Counted from the stretch's first letter, positions 7,813 through 16,967 are shown. The stretch: 64,000 nucleotides of DNA from an uncultured Saprospiraceae bacterium (GCA_937980645.1 CALJPQ010000022.1:62001-126000), one strand, 5' to 3'. The notes: generated by a model not told the origin, from the letters alone. Numbers and translations: made by a program.

Positions 7813-8811
7813 TTAGCGCAGCGCCGAATAGTACGCTGTCAGCACTTGTTCGGCGGCGGCAAAGGGCGACAGCCGACCGGCAGCTACCTCAGCTTCCAGC
7901 GTCGGCAGCAATGTGCGCACGGCAGGGTGCTGGTGAAAGCCCTGGCGCAGGCCGTCCTCGATGCTTTCGCGCAGCCAGTAAAGCGCCTGCTGCTGGCGCT
8001 GGTGGGCGAAGTAGCCGCTGTCCTGAAATTGGTGCAAGCAATCCTGTACGGCCTGCCACACTTCGGCAATGCCGGAGCCTTCCGTGCTGCTGCAGGTCAG
8101 TACGCGCGGTATCCAGCCGCTGGGGTGCGGAGGCAGCAGGCGTACGGCGTTCCGATAGTAGCCCTGCGCCTGGCGGGCCAGTTGCAGGCGCTCGCCGTCG
8201 GCTTTGTTCACCACCAACAGGTCGGCCATCTCGACAATGCCGCGCTTGATGCCTTGCAACTCGTCGCCCGCGCCGGGCAGCAACAAGAGCAGAAAAATGT
8301 CGGCAATGTGGCGGGCGGCAATTTCCGACTGGCCCACGCCTACGGTTTCTATCAGCACCAGCTCGTAGCCGGCGGCTTCTACCAGTCGGATGGTTTCGCG
8401 CGTTTTGCGGGCCACGCCGCCCAACGAGCTGCCGGCAGGCGAAGGGCGAATGAAAACGCGCTCCGAAGCCGACAGACGCTCCATGCGCGTTTTGTCGCCC
8501 AGGATGCTGCCGCCACTGACAGCGCTGGAAGGGTCAATGGCCAGCACAGCCACACGGCGGCCTTCCCCCACGGCATGCATACCGATGGCTTCGATGAACG
8601 AGCTTTTGCCCACACCCGGTGCGCCGGTGATGGCTAAGCGCAGTGTGTGCTCGCTCGAGGTATCAGCCAGCAGCCCCAAGAGTTGCTGCGCCAGCACCTG
8701 ATGGTCGGGCCGTGCGCTCTCGATGAGCGTAATGGCGCGACCCAGCGCGACGCGGTCGCCAGCGCGAATGCCTTCGGCGTACTGTTCCACAGACCATTGC
8801 GGGCGCGGCAT
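7813..8811 (-). CDS. meaB: MeaB/ArgK-family G-protein chaperone of methylmalonyl-CoA mutase
   Basis: 332 residues, normal length. Walker A GAPGVGKS is at 63-70, followed by LAIDPSS, the SGGSILGDKTRM switch region, the ETVGVGQSE segment and the NKADG base-recognition motif. MeaB guards adenosylcobalamin-dependent mutases, gating cofactor loading and removing damaged cobalamin. No mutase gene is in the window, so the partner must be elsewhere. The gene sits 75 bases downstream of the hydrolase gene on the same strand, with a weak -7 match (CATCTTTG at 8840-8833) of its own. Confidence 0.92.
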   Translation of the reverse strand: MPRPQWSVEQYAEGIRAGDRVALGRAITLIESARPDHQVLAQQLLGLLADTSSEHTLRLAITGAPGVGKSSFIEAIGMHAVGEGRRVAVLAIDPSSAVSGGSILGDKTRMERLSASERVFIRPSPAGSSLGGVARKTRETIRLVEAAGYELVLIETVGVGQSEIAARHIADIFLLLLLPGAGDELQGIKRGIVEMADLLVVNKADGERLQLARQAQGYYRNAVRLLPPHPSGWIPRVLTCSSTEGSGIAEVWQAVQDCLHQFQDSGYFAHQRQQQALYWLRESIEDGLRQGFHQHPAVRTLLPTLEAEVAAGRLSPFAAAEQVLTAYYSALR

Positions 8812-8886
8812 GGGCAGGTAGTGTTTTGGGCAAAGATGCGGGGCTTTGGGCGCACGTTTGCCGAAAATGGCGCGTCAGTGCAGACC

Positions 8887-9576
8887 TCAGGGCGCTAAAG
8901 CAGTGCGCAGCCATTGCGCCAGGGCTTCAGCAGGCACTTGCTCGATAGGATGTGGCAGGTTGGGCAGTCGCTCCAGGCGGGCGTTGGGCAGCCAGCGCGC
9001 CGCCTGCTCGGACTCCTCGAGGCTCACCATCTGGTCGCATTCGCCCAAACCAATGCGCACCGGGCAGGTTACGCGGCGCAGGTCGGCTTCGCCGAGCGCT
9101 TCGCCAGCGCCCAGCCGGCGCAGCAGGTCAGCAGTCTGGTACACCACATCGCGCCAGTCCTGTGCGCGGTGGCGTTGGGCCAATACTTCGGCAAAGGCGG
9201 GCACGCGCTCGGCCATGCGCTCGGGGTTCAGGCGCCCGGCCTCGCGCGTTGCCGTTTCGGGCGTCCAGTCGAACTTGGTGCCCAGCGTGGCAATGGCGCC
9301 CACACGCCCCGGCGCCAGCAGGGCCATACGAAGAGCCACGTAGCCACCCATGCTGTAGCCGAACACAGCTATGGGCTGGCCAACACCTTGTGCATCCAGA
9401 AAGCGCAGTGCCGCCCGTGCGAAGGCGTCTATCGAAAACGGCCCTTCGGCAGGCGCGTCGCCATGGCCCGGAAAGTTCGGTGCCAGCACATGCCACTCAC
9501 CGGCCAGTTGCGTGCGCAGGCCGTCAAATTGGGCGGCGGCGCCTAAGGCGCCGTGCAAAAGCAGTAGAGGCTCCAC
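8887..9576 (-). CDS. Alpha/beta-hydrolase fold protein
   Basis: 229 residues with a complete catalytic set: nucleophile Ser75 in GYSMGG, Asp182 in GECDQ and His210 in LPNLPHP. The N-terminal LLLLHGALG forms the oxyanion-hole region. The small size and MenH/BioH-like layout allow an esterase or C-C hydrolase role, but the substrate is unknown and no pathway neighbour points to one. It lies 104 bases downstream of gcvH and upstream of meaB on the same strand. There is no signal peptide, so it should be cytoplasmic. Confidence 0.85.
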   Translation of the reverse strand: MEPLLLLHGALGAAAQFDGLRTQLAGEWHVLAPNFPGHGDAPAEGPFSIDAFARAALRFLDAQGVGQPIAVFGYSMGGYVALRMALLAPGRVGAIATLGTKFDWTPETATREAGRLNPERMAERVPAFAEVLAQRHRAQDWRDVVYQTADLLRRLGAGEALGEADLRRVTCPVRIGLGECDQMVSLEESEQAARWLPNARLERLPNLPHPIEQVPAEALAQWLRTALAP

Positions 9577-9680
9577 GTCATTCGGAAGCAGGCAACACCC
9601 AAAAGGCTCCTACTGGCACATGAGCGGAAGTACCTCGTTGCGTGTTTATGGTGATGGTGGAAGGTGCAAAAGCAGAGCAA

Positions 9681-10073
9681 TCAGGCTAAGTGTGCCTGAT
9701 AGGCAGCTGCGTCCATTAGGGTGTTGAGGTCGTCCGGGTTTGCCAATTCTACTTTTACAATCCACCCCTGGCCGTAGGGGTCTTCGTTGATGAGCGCCGG
9801 GTTGCCGCCGCGCGCGTCATCAATGGCCGGGTTGAATTCCAGCACCGTAGCCTTCACGGGCATGAACAGGTCGGAAGTGGTCTTCACGGCTTCTACCGTG
9901 CCGAAAACACCGTGGGCGTCAATGGTTTGCCCGACGGTCTCTACCTCGATGTACACCAATTCGCCCAACTCGCTTTGGGCAAAGTCCGTGATGCCCACGT
10001 AGGCGATGTTGCCGCTTTCTAAGCGGATCCACTCGTGGTCTTCCGTGTATTTGCAGTTGTCAGGAAAGTGCAT
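9681..10073 (-). CDS. gcvH: Glycine cleavage system H protein
   Basis: 130 residues from the ATG at 10073. It is the lipoyl-carrying shuttle protein of the glycine cleavage system. The lipoylated lysine is Lys64 in [16 protein letters not shown], and the N-terminal YTEDHEWI is typical. The upstream in-frame extension crosses the promoter and is not coding. The P, T and L subunit genes are not in the window. The gene has its own near-perfect promoter and a leader of about 60 bases. Confidence 0.96.
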   Translation of the reverse strand: MHFPDNCKYTEDHEWIRLESGNIAYVGITDFAQSELGELVYIEVETVGQTIDAHGVFGTVEAVKTTSDLFMPVKATVLEFNPAIDDARGGNPALINEDPYGQGWIVKVELANPDDLNTLMDAAAYQAHLA

Positions 10074-10140
10074 GGAGGAAAACAGGTTTTGTTTTTGATG
10101 AAAAATCAGGTTGAGCCAGCCGCCCATTTGTCGGGCGGGC

Positions 10141-10170
10141 CAAAGGTAAAGCGCCGCAAAGGTTGGCAAA
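10141..10170 (-). promoter_or_regulatory. gcvH promoter (TTTG-N18-TACCTTTG)
   Basis: On the minus strand TTTG (10170-10167) and TACCTTTG (10148-10141) are separated by 18 bases, a textbook Bacteroidota promoter. The start codon is 67 bases downstream. Confidence 0.7.
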
Positions 10171-10291
10171 TAAGCCCGGGTAGTTTTTGCGGGAGAAAAA
10201 CACCCTGTGCGTGTCTGAAAGCGCGCTTTGCCTTTCTTTGCAATTTCTCTCACCGGCAGGCGCGCAGGGCGTCGGCCACAAGGAACAGCCT

Positions 10292-10777
10292 ATGGAAGAG
10301 CATATCCGCCAGCACGAGTTTTTTATGCGTTTGGCCATCGAGCAGGCCCATCGCGGCATGGTCAATAGCGAAGGCGGCCCGTTTGGGGCGGTCGTGGTGA
10401 AAGACGGCCATGTCATTGCCACCGGCAACAACCGCGTAACGAGTACCAACGACCCCACAGCCCACGCCGAGATAGTGGCCATTCGAGAAGCCTGCTGCCG
10501 GCTGGGCAGCTTTCAGCTCGAAGGCTGTGTGCTGTACACCTCCTGCGAGCCGTGCCCCATGTGTCTGGGCGCCATTTACTGGGCCAGGCCGGCCCGCGTG
10601 TTCTTTGGCTGCACGCGCCACGATGCGGCAGCCATTGACTTCGACGACGATTTCATCTATCGAGAAATAGCAACACCGTTGCACGAGCGCCGCATCGAAA
10701 TGACGCCCCTGCTGCGCGAGGAGGCCCTGGCAGTCTTTGCCGCCTGGCGCGAGAAGGCAGACAAAACACCGTACTAA
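10292..10777 (+). CDS. guaD: Guanine deaminase (CDA-fold nucleoside deaminase)
   Basis: 161 residues. The zinc site of the cytidine deaminase fold is complete: His58 and catalytic Glu60 in TAHAE, with Cys88 and Cys91 in CEPCPMC. The segments SEGGPFGAVVVKDG, SNDPTAHAE-like TNDPTAHAE, LGAIYWARP and FIYREI match Bacillus guanine deaminase closely rather than tRNA adenosine deaminase TadA. It would convert guanine to xanthine. The last bases overlap the end of the convergent aroB gene. The start at 10292 is preceded by AGGAACAGCCT. Confidence 0.88.
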   Translation: MEEHIRQHEFFMRLAIEQAHRGMVNSEGGPFGAVVVKDGHVIATGNNRVTSTNDPTAHAEIVAIREACCRLGSFQLEGCVLYTSCEPCPMCLGAIYWARPARVFFGCTRHDAAAIDFDDDFIYREIATPLHERRIEMTPLLREEALAVFAAWREKADKTPY

Positions 10778-11880
10778 GCCTGGCCTGTTTGCCCCAGAAA
10801 GCGTTGCCAGCGGCCCTGCACGTCAGCGGGCGTCAGAGTGGTTTTGCGCATAGTGAAGGGTGCGTCGCCGGGTGTGGCTATGACGACGCGGTCGCGGTCG
10901 TTCTTTTTGTCCTGTTGCATAAAGGCCCACAGGCTGCTCCAGCAAACCTGGCTAAGCGACACGGGCGGCAGCAGCGGCTGCAGCAGGGCGATGTCGGCGG
11001 GTGACGGGTCTTCCATTTCGCACAGCATGCCCGCAGCAATAGCCTCGCCGTGGGTGATGGGTTGCCCGATGCTGAGGAAGTAGCTTTCTAGCCCGTGGCC
11101 GAACGTGTGGCCGAAGTTGAGCAGGGCGCGCAGGCCGTGTTCGAGCGGGTCTTCGCTGACAATGCGCGCTTTGACAGCGATGGAGGCGCGCAGGAGCCTG
11201 TTCCATTCGTGGGGGCTAAGGTTTTCAGGAGCATTCAATACGTGCGGTCGTTGTTGCAGGTATTGCAGCAGCTCGGGCGCGCCGATGTAGGCGTGTTTGA
11301 CTACTTCGGCCAGGCCGCTGCGCAGTTCGCGCGGGTGCAGTGTTTGCAGAAAGGTTGGGTCAATGAAGACAGCGGCGGGCTGTCGGAAAGCGCCGATAGT
11401 GTTTTTGATGTCGTCGAAGTTGATGCCCACCTTCCCGCCCAGAGCGGCGTCGGTCATGGCCAGCAGGGTGGTGGGTATCTGGACGAAGTCAATGCCCCGC
11501 TTGTAAGTGGCCGCGCAGAAGCCGCCCAAGTCGCCCGTGACGCCGCCACCCAGGATGAGCACTAAGGCGCGGCGGTCGAGTCGGGCTTCCAGCATAGCTC
11601 GCCAGATGCGCTCGCAGGAGAGCAAGGTTTTGCCCGCCTCGGCATCACCCGGCGTGTAGGTCTGCGCATCGGAGAGGATCATCGGACACCTGTGAAAGTC
11701 GCCCCACGCTTCCGACAGCGCATCCACTGCACCCTGGCCTGCGGGAAGAGCGTTGGCGTCGGCCAAAAGAAACAAGCCGGAATAAGACGCCCGATGCGCT
11801 TCTAACCACGGCAAGAGCGTCTGCTCAAGAGAGCCTATCCATGCCGGGCTGCCGGCAATGACGAAGTCATGCGCGCTCAT
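10774..11880 (-). CDS. aroB: 3-dehydroquinate synthase
   Basis: 368 residues. It makes 3-dehydroquinate from DAHP using NAD and a divalent metal. Family signatures are visible in order: GGGVTGDLGGFCAATYKRG, the PTTLLAMTDAALGGKVGIN block, the metal ligands in AEVVKHAYIG and FGHTFGHGLE, and ITHGEAIAAGM. Its ATG overlaps the TGA of the histidine-kinase gene in an ATGA arrangement, so translation of the two is probably coupled. It is the second shikimate-pathway gene in the window after aroQ. Confidence 0.96.
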   Translation of the reverse strand: MSAHDFVIAGSPAWIGSLEQTLLPWLEAHRASYSGLFLLADANALPAGQGAVDALSEAWGDFHRCPMILSDAQTYTPGDAEAGKTLLSCERIWRAMLEARLDRRALVLILGGGVTGDLGGFCAATYKRGIDFVQIPTTLLAMTDAALGGKVGINFDDIKNTIGAFRQPAAVFIDPTFLQTLHPRELRSGLAEVVKHAYIGAPELLQYLQQRPHVLNAPENLSPHEWNRLLRASIAVKARIVSEDPLEHGLRALLNFGHTFGHGLESYFLSIGQPITHGEAIAAGMLCEMEDPSPADIALLQPLLPPVSLSQVCWSSLWAFMQQDKKNDRDRVVIATPGDAPFTMRKTTLTPADVQGRWQRFLGQTGQA

Positions 11881-13172
11881 GCGTGGCCGTTGGCTAAAGG
11901 CATGTGGATGCTGACAGTGGTGCCGCGTCCGGGTTCGCTGTCCAGATCTACTTTCCAGCGGTGTTCGCGGCAGATGGTGTGCACGTAGTAAAGACCCAGA
12001 CCAAAGCCCTTGACGTTGTGCACGTTGCCGGTCGGCACGCGGTAGAATTTCTTAAAGATGTGCCGCTGGTGTTCAGGGGCAATGCCGATGCCGTGGTCTC
12101 TGACGGCGAGCACGACATGGTTATTGACGGGCATGAGCTCAACCTCGATGTGCGGTGCGTTTTTGGAGTACTTGACGCCGTTGTCCACCAGATTGTGCAG
12201 GATGTTGGTCAGGTGTAGGCGGTCAGCGCGCACTAAAGCGTGGTCGGTGTGCAGTTTGAGTTCGAGCTTGCCTTTTTTCTCCTCCGTTTTCATCTCTAAG
12301 GAGGGTTGCAGGCCCCGGATAAGGTCGGCTACGTCCACCTCTTCGAGGTTGAGCTGCAGGTGGTCGCGCTCGATTTTGGCCAATTGGAGCACCTTTTCAA
12401 CCTGAGTGTTGAGGCGCATGATTTGCTCCTTGATGATGCCGGCGTAGCGCGACAGGCGAGCGTCGCTTTGGATGAGCGGACTTTGCAAAAAGACGTCGGT
12501 CGAGATGTTGATGGTCGCAATGGGCGTCTTGAACTCGTGCGTCATGTTGTTGATGAAATCCCGCTGCAGCTCCGAGAGCTGCTTTTGCCGAAGGATGACA
12601 CTCATCGTGTAAATGAAAAACAGCACGGCCAGGAACACCAGGATGGTGAAGGCAATCACTACCCACATGTTAGCCATGATGTTCACTTCCTTGTTCGGAA
12701 AGCGCACACCGAAATAGTAGATGAAATCGCTGTCGTAGTGAGCGGGCAAGGGCGCTTGCAGTTGTGTATTGGCGTCGTTGTCTGCCTTCTTTTTGTATTT
12801 AACCAGGCGGCCACTGACCATCTGGTTGCTCGAGCAGTCGAAGATGCCGTATTGGAAATCTTCGCGCAGGCCCTGCTTTTCAAAAGCTTTTTGCAGATAA
12901 AACTCCAGCGAGGCCTCATCGAACTGGTTGTTGATGTTGACCACATAATAGTTGGACTGCACCTGCTGGATGAGTTTGGCATCCTCGAGTACGAACAGGC
13001 CGATGCGCGCCAGGTCGCGGGCGGTTTCCAACAGCGCCTGGCGCACACGGCGGTCAAAGTCTTGCTCTTGCAAATCCCACATGCGCACCACCCAGTAGGT
13101 CTGTACCGACAGCAGCCCCATGACGGTGAGTGCGCCCAGGATGATAACCCTCCTGATGGTGCGGTTGGTCAT
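11877..13172 (-). CDS. Membrane-bound sensor histidine kinase
   Basis: 431 residues from the ATG at 13172. One transmembrane helix at about 8-28, an extracytoplasmic domain of about 140 residues, a second helix at about 169-193, then a HisKA dimerisation domain with His212 in NNMTHEFKTPI and a HATPase domain (N box VDNGVKYS, G1 DHGIGI, G2 GFGLGLYYVH). The architecture and the THEFKTPIATI H-box resemble the RprX-type kinases of Bacteroidota. No response-regulator gene adjoins it, so it is orphan within this window. Its stop codon overlaps aroB, an unusual partner for a kinase. Confidence 0.92.
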   Translation of the reverse strand: MTNRTIRRVIILGALTVMGLLSVQTYWVVRMWDLQEQDFDRRVRQALLETARDLARIGLFVLEDAKLIQQVQSNYYVVNINNQFDEASLEFYLQKAFEKQGLREDFQYGIFDCSSNQMVSGRLVKYKKKADNDANTQLQAPLPAHYDSDFIYYFGVRFPNKEVNIMANMWVVIAFTILVFLAVLFFIYTMSVILRQKQLSELQRDFINNMTHEFKTPIATINISTDVFLQSPLIQSDARLSRYAGIIKEQIMRLNTQVEKVLQLAKIERDHLQLNLEEVDVADLIRGLQPSLEMKTEEKKGKLELKLHTDHALVRADRLHLTNILHNLVDNGVKYSKNAPHIEVELMPVNNHVVLAVRDHGIGIAPEHQRHIFKKFYRVPTGNVHNVKGFGLGLYYVHTICREHRWKVDLDSEPGRGTTVSIHMPLANGHA

Positions 13173-13305
13173 GAAAACGAAATATTGGATAGCCGAAAAC
13201 TTTGGATAGAGAACTATAACCAGCCTTTGAACTTTCGCTGCTGGTCTTTTCGGCAAAAATAATAGGCATCCACAGGCTTAAGGGTTTTCAAACTTGGCCC
13301 GTGTT

Positions 13306-13965
13306 TTACATCCCTCCGCTTTCCGCAGTGAGGTTAAGATACACCCCGAGATTGAAGTTGGCGTACACACTTATTCGTGCTGAGCTGATACCTGCACTCG
13401 TGCCGCCACCGGGCGACCAGCCGATGTATAGGCTCTCGTCCCAAAACGGAAGGTACAGCTGACTGTGTAGCCGCAGCCCCGCGCGGGTGTTGATGGCATA
13501 CTTCATCCCTCCAGCAAACGACACCGTGAAGCGCGTGTAGTTGTTGTACTGCGGTCGGGAGGGGTTGAATATCGTCATCCCTAAATAAGAGCCTAAGTAG
13601 CCCACCACGCGCGTGTTGCCGCTCTCTTTGATGCTACCCACCATGATATTGTGTACCTCTATCGGCCCAAGATTCTCTTCCTGGAAAACAATATCGTAGT
13701 AGCGGTAGCGCAGGTCGGTGTTGAGGTAGTTGTATTGAATTTCGATAAAGGCATTTCGCGTAAAGCCCGCACCCCAGCGACCGCTGCCTACGGCGAGACT
13801 GCCGCCGAAGTTCCAGTTGTCTGAGGTGCGCACCTTGCCGTAGTACATCTGTAAGCTAGAAGAGGTAGAGTAGCCCACGTGCGGCGTGATCTGGACGATA
13901 GGTGTTTGCGCTGCTAAAAAGAGCGCGCTACAGAAAAAGGACAAAAGAAGAAAGACAGTACGCAT
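13306..13965 (-). CDS. Predicted outer-membrane beta-barrel protein
   Basis: 219 residues from the ATG at 13965. A signal peptide (MRTVFLLLSFFCSALFLAAQ) is followed by alternating amphipathic strands rich in Tyr, Gly and Ser, ending in a strand (VYANFNLGVYLNLT). This is the look of small porin-like barrels in Bacteroidota, but I cannot name the family. It lies 40 bases downstream of a second secreted protein gene on the same strand, so the two probably form an operon. Confidence 0.65.
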   Translation of the reverse strand: MRTVFLLLSFFCSALFLAAQTPIVQITPHVGYSTSSSLQMYYGKVRTSDNWNFGGSLAVGSGRWGAGFTRNAFIEIQYNYLNTDLRYRYYDIVFQEENLGPIEVHNIMVGSIKESGNTRVVGYLGSYLGMTIFNPSRPQYNNYTRFTVSFAGGMKYAINTRAGLRLHSQLYLPFWDESLYIGWSPGGGTSAGISSARISVYANFNLGVYLNLTAESGGM

Positions 13966-14005
13966 CGTAAAAGGAAAAGAAGAAAATGGAGAAAGTAAGC
14001 AGCAC

Positions 14006-14458
14006 TTATTTTTTCCGCTCAAAAATCCATCGAACGGTCAGGCCGACGTTGCTAGCATTGAAATAGGTTTTGTTGACGAAGATAAAACTCGGCATCCAGT
14101 CGGCCTGCAGGCCCACGCGCCCCAGCCGCAGGTCAAAGCCTAAGATGCCGGAAACGCCCGCGTAAGTTTCAGTGCCGAAAATTACATTGATACCCGGGCC
14201 GAAAATGGCGGCAAACTTTTCGCTGCCGGTCAGCGGAGCCAGCTTTTCGAAGAACGGCGAAATGGCTACGCCGTCAATGGCCTTGTCGAAGTTGAAACCC
14301 GTCAGCACTTCAAGGGCTGCCGTGTTTTTACGGTTGTAGTGCTTCCAGCTCAAGCCGGAGGCGCCGCCAAAACGAGCGCCCACACTCCATTGGGCAAAGG
14401 CAGCAATACCCATAAGGATAAAGATGGCGCAGAAAAGAATTTTTCTCATCATGTTCAT
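14006..14458 (-). CDS. Small secreted or outer-membrane protein
   Basis: 150 residues from the ATG at 14458 (ATGs at 14452 and 14449 are alternatives). A signal peptide is seen (RKILFCAIFILMGIAAFAQ), then a Gly- and Phe-rich sequence with repeated short strands (VGARFGGASGLSWKHY, AIFGPGINVIFG, GFDLRLGRVGLQADWMPSF), ending in Arg/Lys. The profile suits an 8-stranded barrel of the OmpX/porin type. The final RKK is not the usual aromatic barrel end, so the assignment is tentative. It is first in a two-gene unit with the barrel gene at 13306. Confidence 0.6.
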   Translation of the reverse strand: MNMMRKILFCAIFILMGIAAFAQWSVGARFGGASGLSWKHYNRKNTAALEVLTGFNFDKAIDGVAISPFFEKLAPLTGSEKFAAIFGPGINVIFGTETYAGVSGILGFDLRLGRVGLQADWMPSFIFVNKTYFNASNVGLTVRWIFERKK

Positions 14459-14711
14459 GCAATAAAAAATAAAAGAAGGAATGAAGAAGGGAGAACTGTT
14501 TCGCCGGGACGGAGACCGATGCACGGGAGCGGCAACGCCGTTGGCATCAAAACAGGGCCGAAAATTAGGGCGAGTTTCTTAACAGAGTGCGCGATTAGCA
14601 TCTTAATTGAAATTTTTTTAGCTTTAGAGCGTAATTTAGCACCAGCATTGGTAGTAAATCGGTGCGCTACAGTACGGTGGTCGGCTGTTCCTATCTCATC
14701 AGTACTGCAAT

Positions 14712-15887
14712 ATGTCCTATGTTCGCAACAGTGCTTTGTGGTGCTTCTTCTGTTGGGCTGCCTCAGGCGTAGCCCAGCCCGATGTGGAAAAGCAATGGCA
14801 AACCCGCTTCATCCTGGCTGAAGACGGCGACACGCTCGAATTGCCTGCCGGACGCATCGAGCTGACTAACACTCTGTGGCTTGATGGCAAGCGGGGCGTC
14901 GTCTTGCGCGGCGCCGGTGCCGACCGCACCGTGTTGTCGTTCCGAGGCCAGAAGCAGGGGGCCGAGGGCCTCAAAATCACCAACGCCTCCGACATTGTGC
15001 TCGAAGGCTTTACCCTCGAAAACAGCCGCGGCGACCTGCTGAAAGCCCAACAGGTGAACGGCCTGACGCTGCGCAACCTCAAAGCCCAATGGACGGGCAA
15101 ACCGCGCAAAACCAACGGCTCCTATGCCCTCTATCCAGTGCAATGCCAGCGCGTGCGCATCGAGCGCTGCACGGCCATCGGCGCTTCCGATGCCGGCATC
15201 TACGTGGGTCAGTCTGACAGCGTGTGGGTAACCGAATGCGTCGCCTATCACAACGTGGCCGGCATCGAAATCGAAAACACCACCAACGCCTGGGTATGGA
15301 ACAACACCGCCCGCGACAACACCGGTGGTATCCTGGTCTTCGACCTGCCCGACCTGCCCAAAAAGCAGGGAGGCCGCGTATTGGTATGGAAAAACCAGGT
15401 GTTGCACAACAACCACAAAAACTTCGCCCCTAAGGGCAACATCGTAGCCAAAGTGCCGCCCGGCACCGGCATCATGGTGCTGGCCACGCGCCATGTGGAA
15501 ATCGCCGAAAACACCGTGCTCGATAACCGCACTGCCCCCACGGCCATCGTCAGCTACTATCTTGCCCAAACGCCCCTTCAGGACAAAGACTACTCGCCCT
15601 ATGCTGCCGACGTGCATGTGCACGACAACACGTACTCTGCCGGCAAGCGCCGCCCCACCTGGCGCCACCGCTTAGGCTTCCTGCTCTGGCTCAAATTCGG
15701 ACGCCGCCCGCCCAACATCGTGTACGACGGTATCACCGACCCTAACACATCCCACGCGCGCATTTGCCTGCGGCAAAACACCAACGGCTCGTTTGCCAAC
15801 GTGAAAGCGGCACAGGGCTTCAAAAACATCACCACCGATCTGGCTCCGTATGATTGCTCGCTTCCGCCTTTGCCCCGGCCCAAATAG
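14712..15887 (+). CDS. Secreted parallel beta-helix protein (TIGR03805-like)
   Basis: 391 residues with a signal-like N-terminus ending near GVAQ. The body shows stacked beta-helix turns (LTLRNLKAQ, VRIERCTAI, VWVTECVAYHN, AWVWNNTARDNT, VEIAENTVLDN), each a short strand with Asn/Thr turns. The gene is directly followed, with a 38-base overlap, by a diheme cytochrome of the HNE_0200 type. TIGR03805 and TIGR03806 proteins are known to occur as such two-gene pairs, which supports this call. The substrate is unknown; beta-helix proteins often bind or cleave polysaccharides. Secretion to the periplasm or cell surface is inferred. Confidence 0.75.
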   Translation: MSYVRNSALWCFFCWAASGVAQPDVEKQWQTRFILAEDGDTLELPAGRIELTNTLWLDGKRGVVLRGAGADRTVLSFRGQKQGAEGLKITNASDIVLEGFTLENSRGDLLKAQQVNGLTLRNLKAQWTGKPRKTNGSYALYPVQCQRVRIERCTAIGASDAGIYVGQSDSVWVTECVAYHNVAGIEIENTTNAWVWNNTARDNTGGILVFDLPDLPKKQGGRVLVWKNQVLHNNHKNFAPKGNIVAKVPPGTGIMVLATRHVEIAENTVLDNRTAPTAIVSYYLAQTPLQDKDYSPYAADVHVHDNTYSAGKRRPTWRHRLGFLLWLKFGRRPPNIVYDGITDPNTSHARICLRQNTNGSFANVKAAQGFKNITTDLAPYDCSLPPLPRPK

Positions 15888-16923
15888 GCCGCTCCTGGCT
15901 GCCCTGGCCTCAATGGCTGCCCTCCTGCTGCTGGCGGCATTTAGCCGCCCCGATGGGCCACCCAGACCCGCGCAGCGCCTGTCGGAATACGGCTTCTTCA
16001 TCGGCCCATTGGCCGATCTGCAGCCTGCAGAGGGCGTATTCCCATACACCGTCAACGCACCGCTCTTCAGCGATTACGCCGAAAAGGCCCGTTTCATCGC
16101 CCTGCCTAAAGGCGCGCGCATGGGCTTTCGGGCCGAAGGGCCGTTCGACTTCCCCGCTGGCAGTGTCATCCTCAAAAACTTTTTCTACCTCAACGACGTC
16201 CGAAAGCCCGAGCAGGGCCGCCGCATCGTGGAAACCCGCCTACTCGTGCGCGAGGCCGGCGGCTGGAAAGCCCTGACCTACGTGTGGAACGCCGACCAGA
16301 CCGATGCCCTGCTCGAAGTGGCCGGCACCGAAGTGCTCATCCGCTGGACGGACGCCACCGGCAAACACCGCACCCTCCAGTACCACGTGCCCAACCTCAA
16401 CCAGTGCAAAGGCTGCCACGCCGCCGACGGCCAGCTGGTGCCCATCGGCGTCTGTGCCGAACAGCTACACCGCCCGGATACCCCCCACGGCAGCCTCCTC
16501 GAACGCTGGAGCGCCGAAGGCCGCTTGAAAGGTATCAACGCCGCAGCATTGGCCGCTATAACGCCCCTGGCCGACTACGAAAACCCTGGCCTTCCCCTCA
16601 ATGCTCGCGCCCGCGCTTACCTGCACGCCAACTGCGCCCATTGCCACCACCCGCGCGGCCCCGCCAGTACTAGCGGCCTCTTCTTAGACGCCGCCCAAAC
16701 CGACCCCATGCGCCTCGGCATCTATAAACCACCTGTAGCCGCCGGACGCGGTAGCGGAAACCGAAAATACAGCATTGCCCCCGGAAAACCCCACGAAAGC
16801 ATCCTCCTCTTCCGAATGGAACACAACGACCCCGGTATCCGAATGCCCGAACTCGGACGCCAGATGCCCCACCGTGAAGGCATCGAACTTATCCGCCAGT
16901 GGATCCGCCAACTCCCCCCGTAA
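15850..16923 (+). CDS. Diheme c-type cytochrome-like protein (HNE_0200/SO2930 family)
   Basis: 357 residues. An N-terminal hydrophobic segment (about 15-31) should export it. Two heme c attachment motifs are present: C186-K-G-C189-H190 and C262-A-H-C265-H266 (NCAHCHHPRGP). The conserved N-terminal YGFF and PYTVNAPLFSDYAEK blocks identify the family partner of beta-helix protein TIGR03805. It may pass electrons in a periplasmic oxidation, but the reaction is unknown. Its start lies inside the upstream gene, so the pair is almost certainly co-translated. Confidence 0.82.
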   Translation: MIARFRLCPGPNRPLLAALASMAALLLLAAFSRPDGPPRPAQRLSEYGFFIGPLADLQPAEGVFPYTVNAPLFSDYAEKARFIALPKGARMGFRAEGPFDFPAGSVILKNFFYLNDVRKPEQGRRIVETRLLVREAGGWKALTYVWNADQTDALLEVAGTEVLIRWTDATGKHRTLQYHVPNLNQCKGCHAADGQLVPIGVCAEQLHRPDTPHGSLLERWSAEGRLKGINAAALAAITPLADYENPGLPLNARARAYLHANCAHCHHPRGPASTSGLFLDAAQTDPMRLGIYKPPVAAGRGSGNRKYSIAPGKPHESILLFRMEHNDPGIRMPELGRQMPHREGIELIRQWIRQLPP

Positions 16924-16949
16924 CCGCCAAACTTGTTTGGCCCAGTGCC

Positions 16950-16967
16950 GGCCAAATTTATTTGGCC
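16950..16967. terminator. Hairpin between convergent genes
   Basis: GGCCAAAT at 16950-16957 pairs perfectly with 16960-16967. A competing longer-range stem (GCCGGCC at 16947-16953 with 16974-16980) is also possible. It lies between the cytochrome gene and the M4 protease gene, which converge, but lacks a good T-run on either strand. Confidence 0.4.

Noticed and set aside
7786-8637. 283-codon plus-strand frame opposite meaB
   Set aside because: MeaB is complete on the other strand with all G-protein motifs; the plus frame is rich in Gln, Ala and His without pattern.
10074-10253. N-terminal extension of GcvH by 60 residues
   Set aside because: The extension crosses the near-perfect promoter at 10141-10170, and GcvH homologues start at the Met at 10073.
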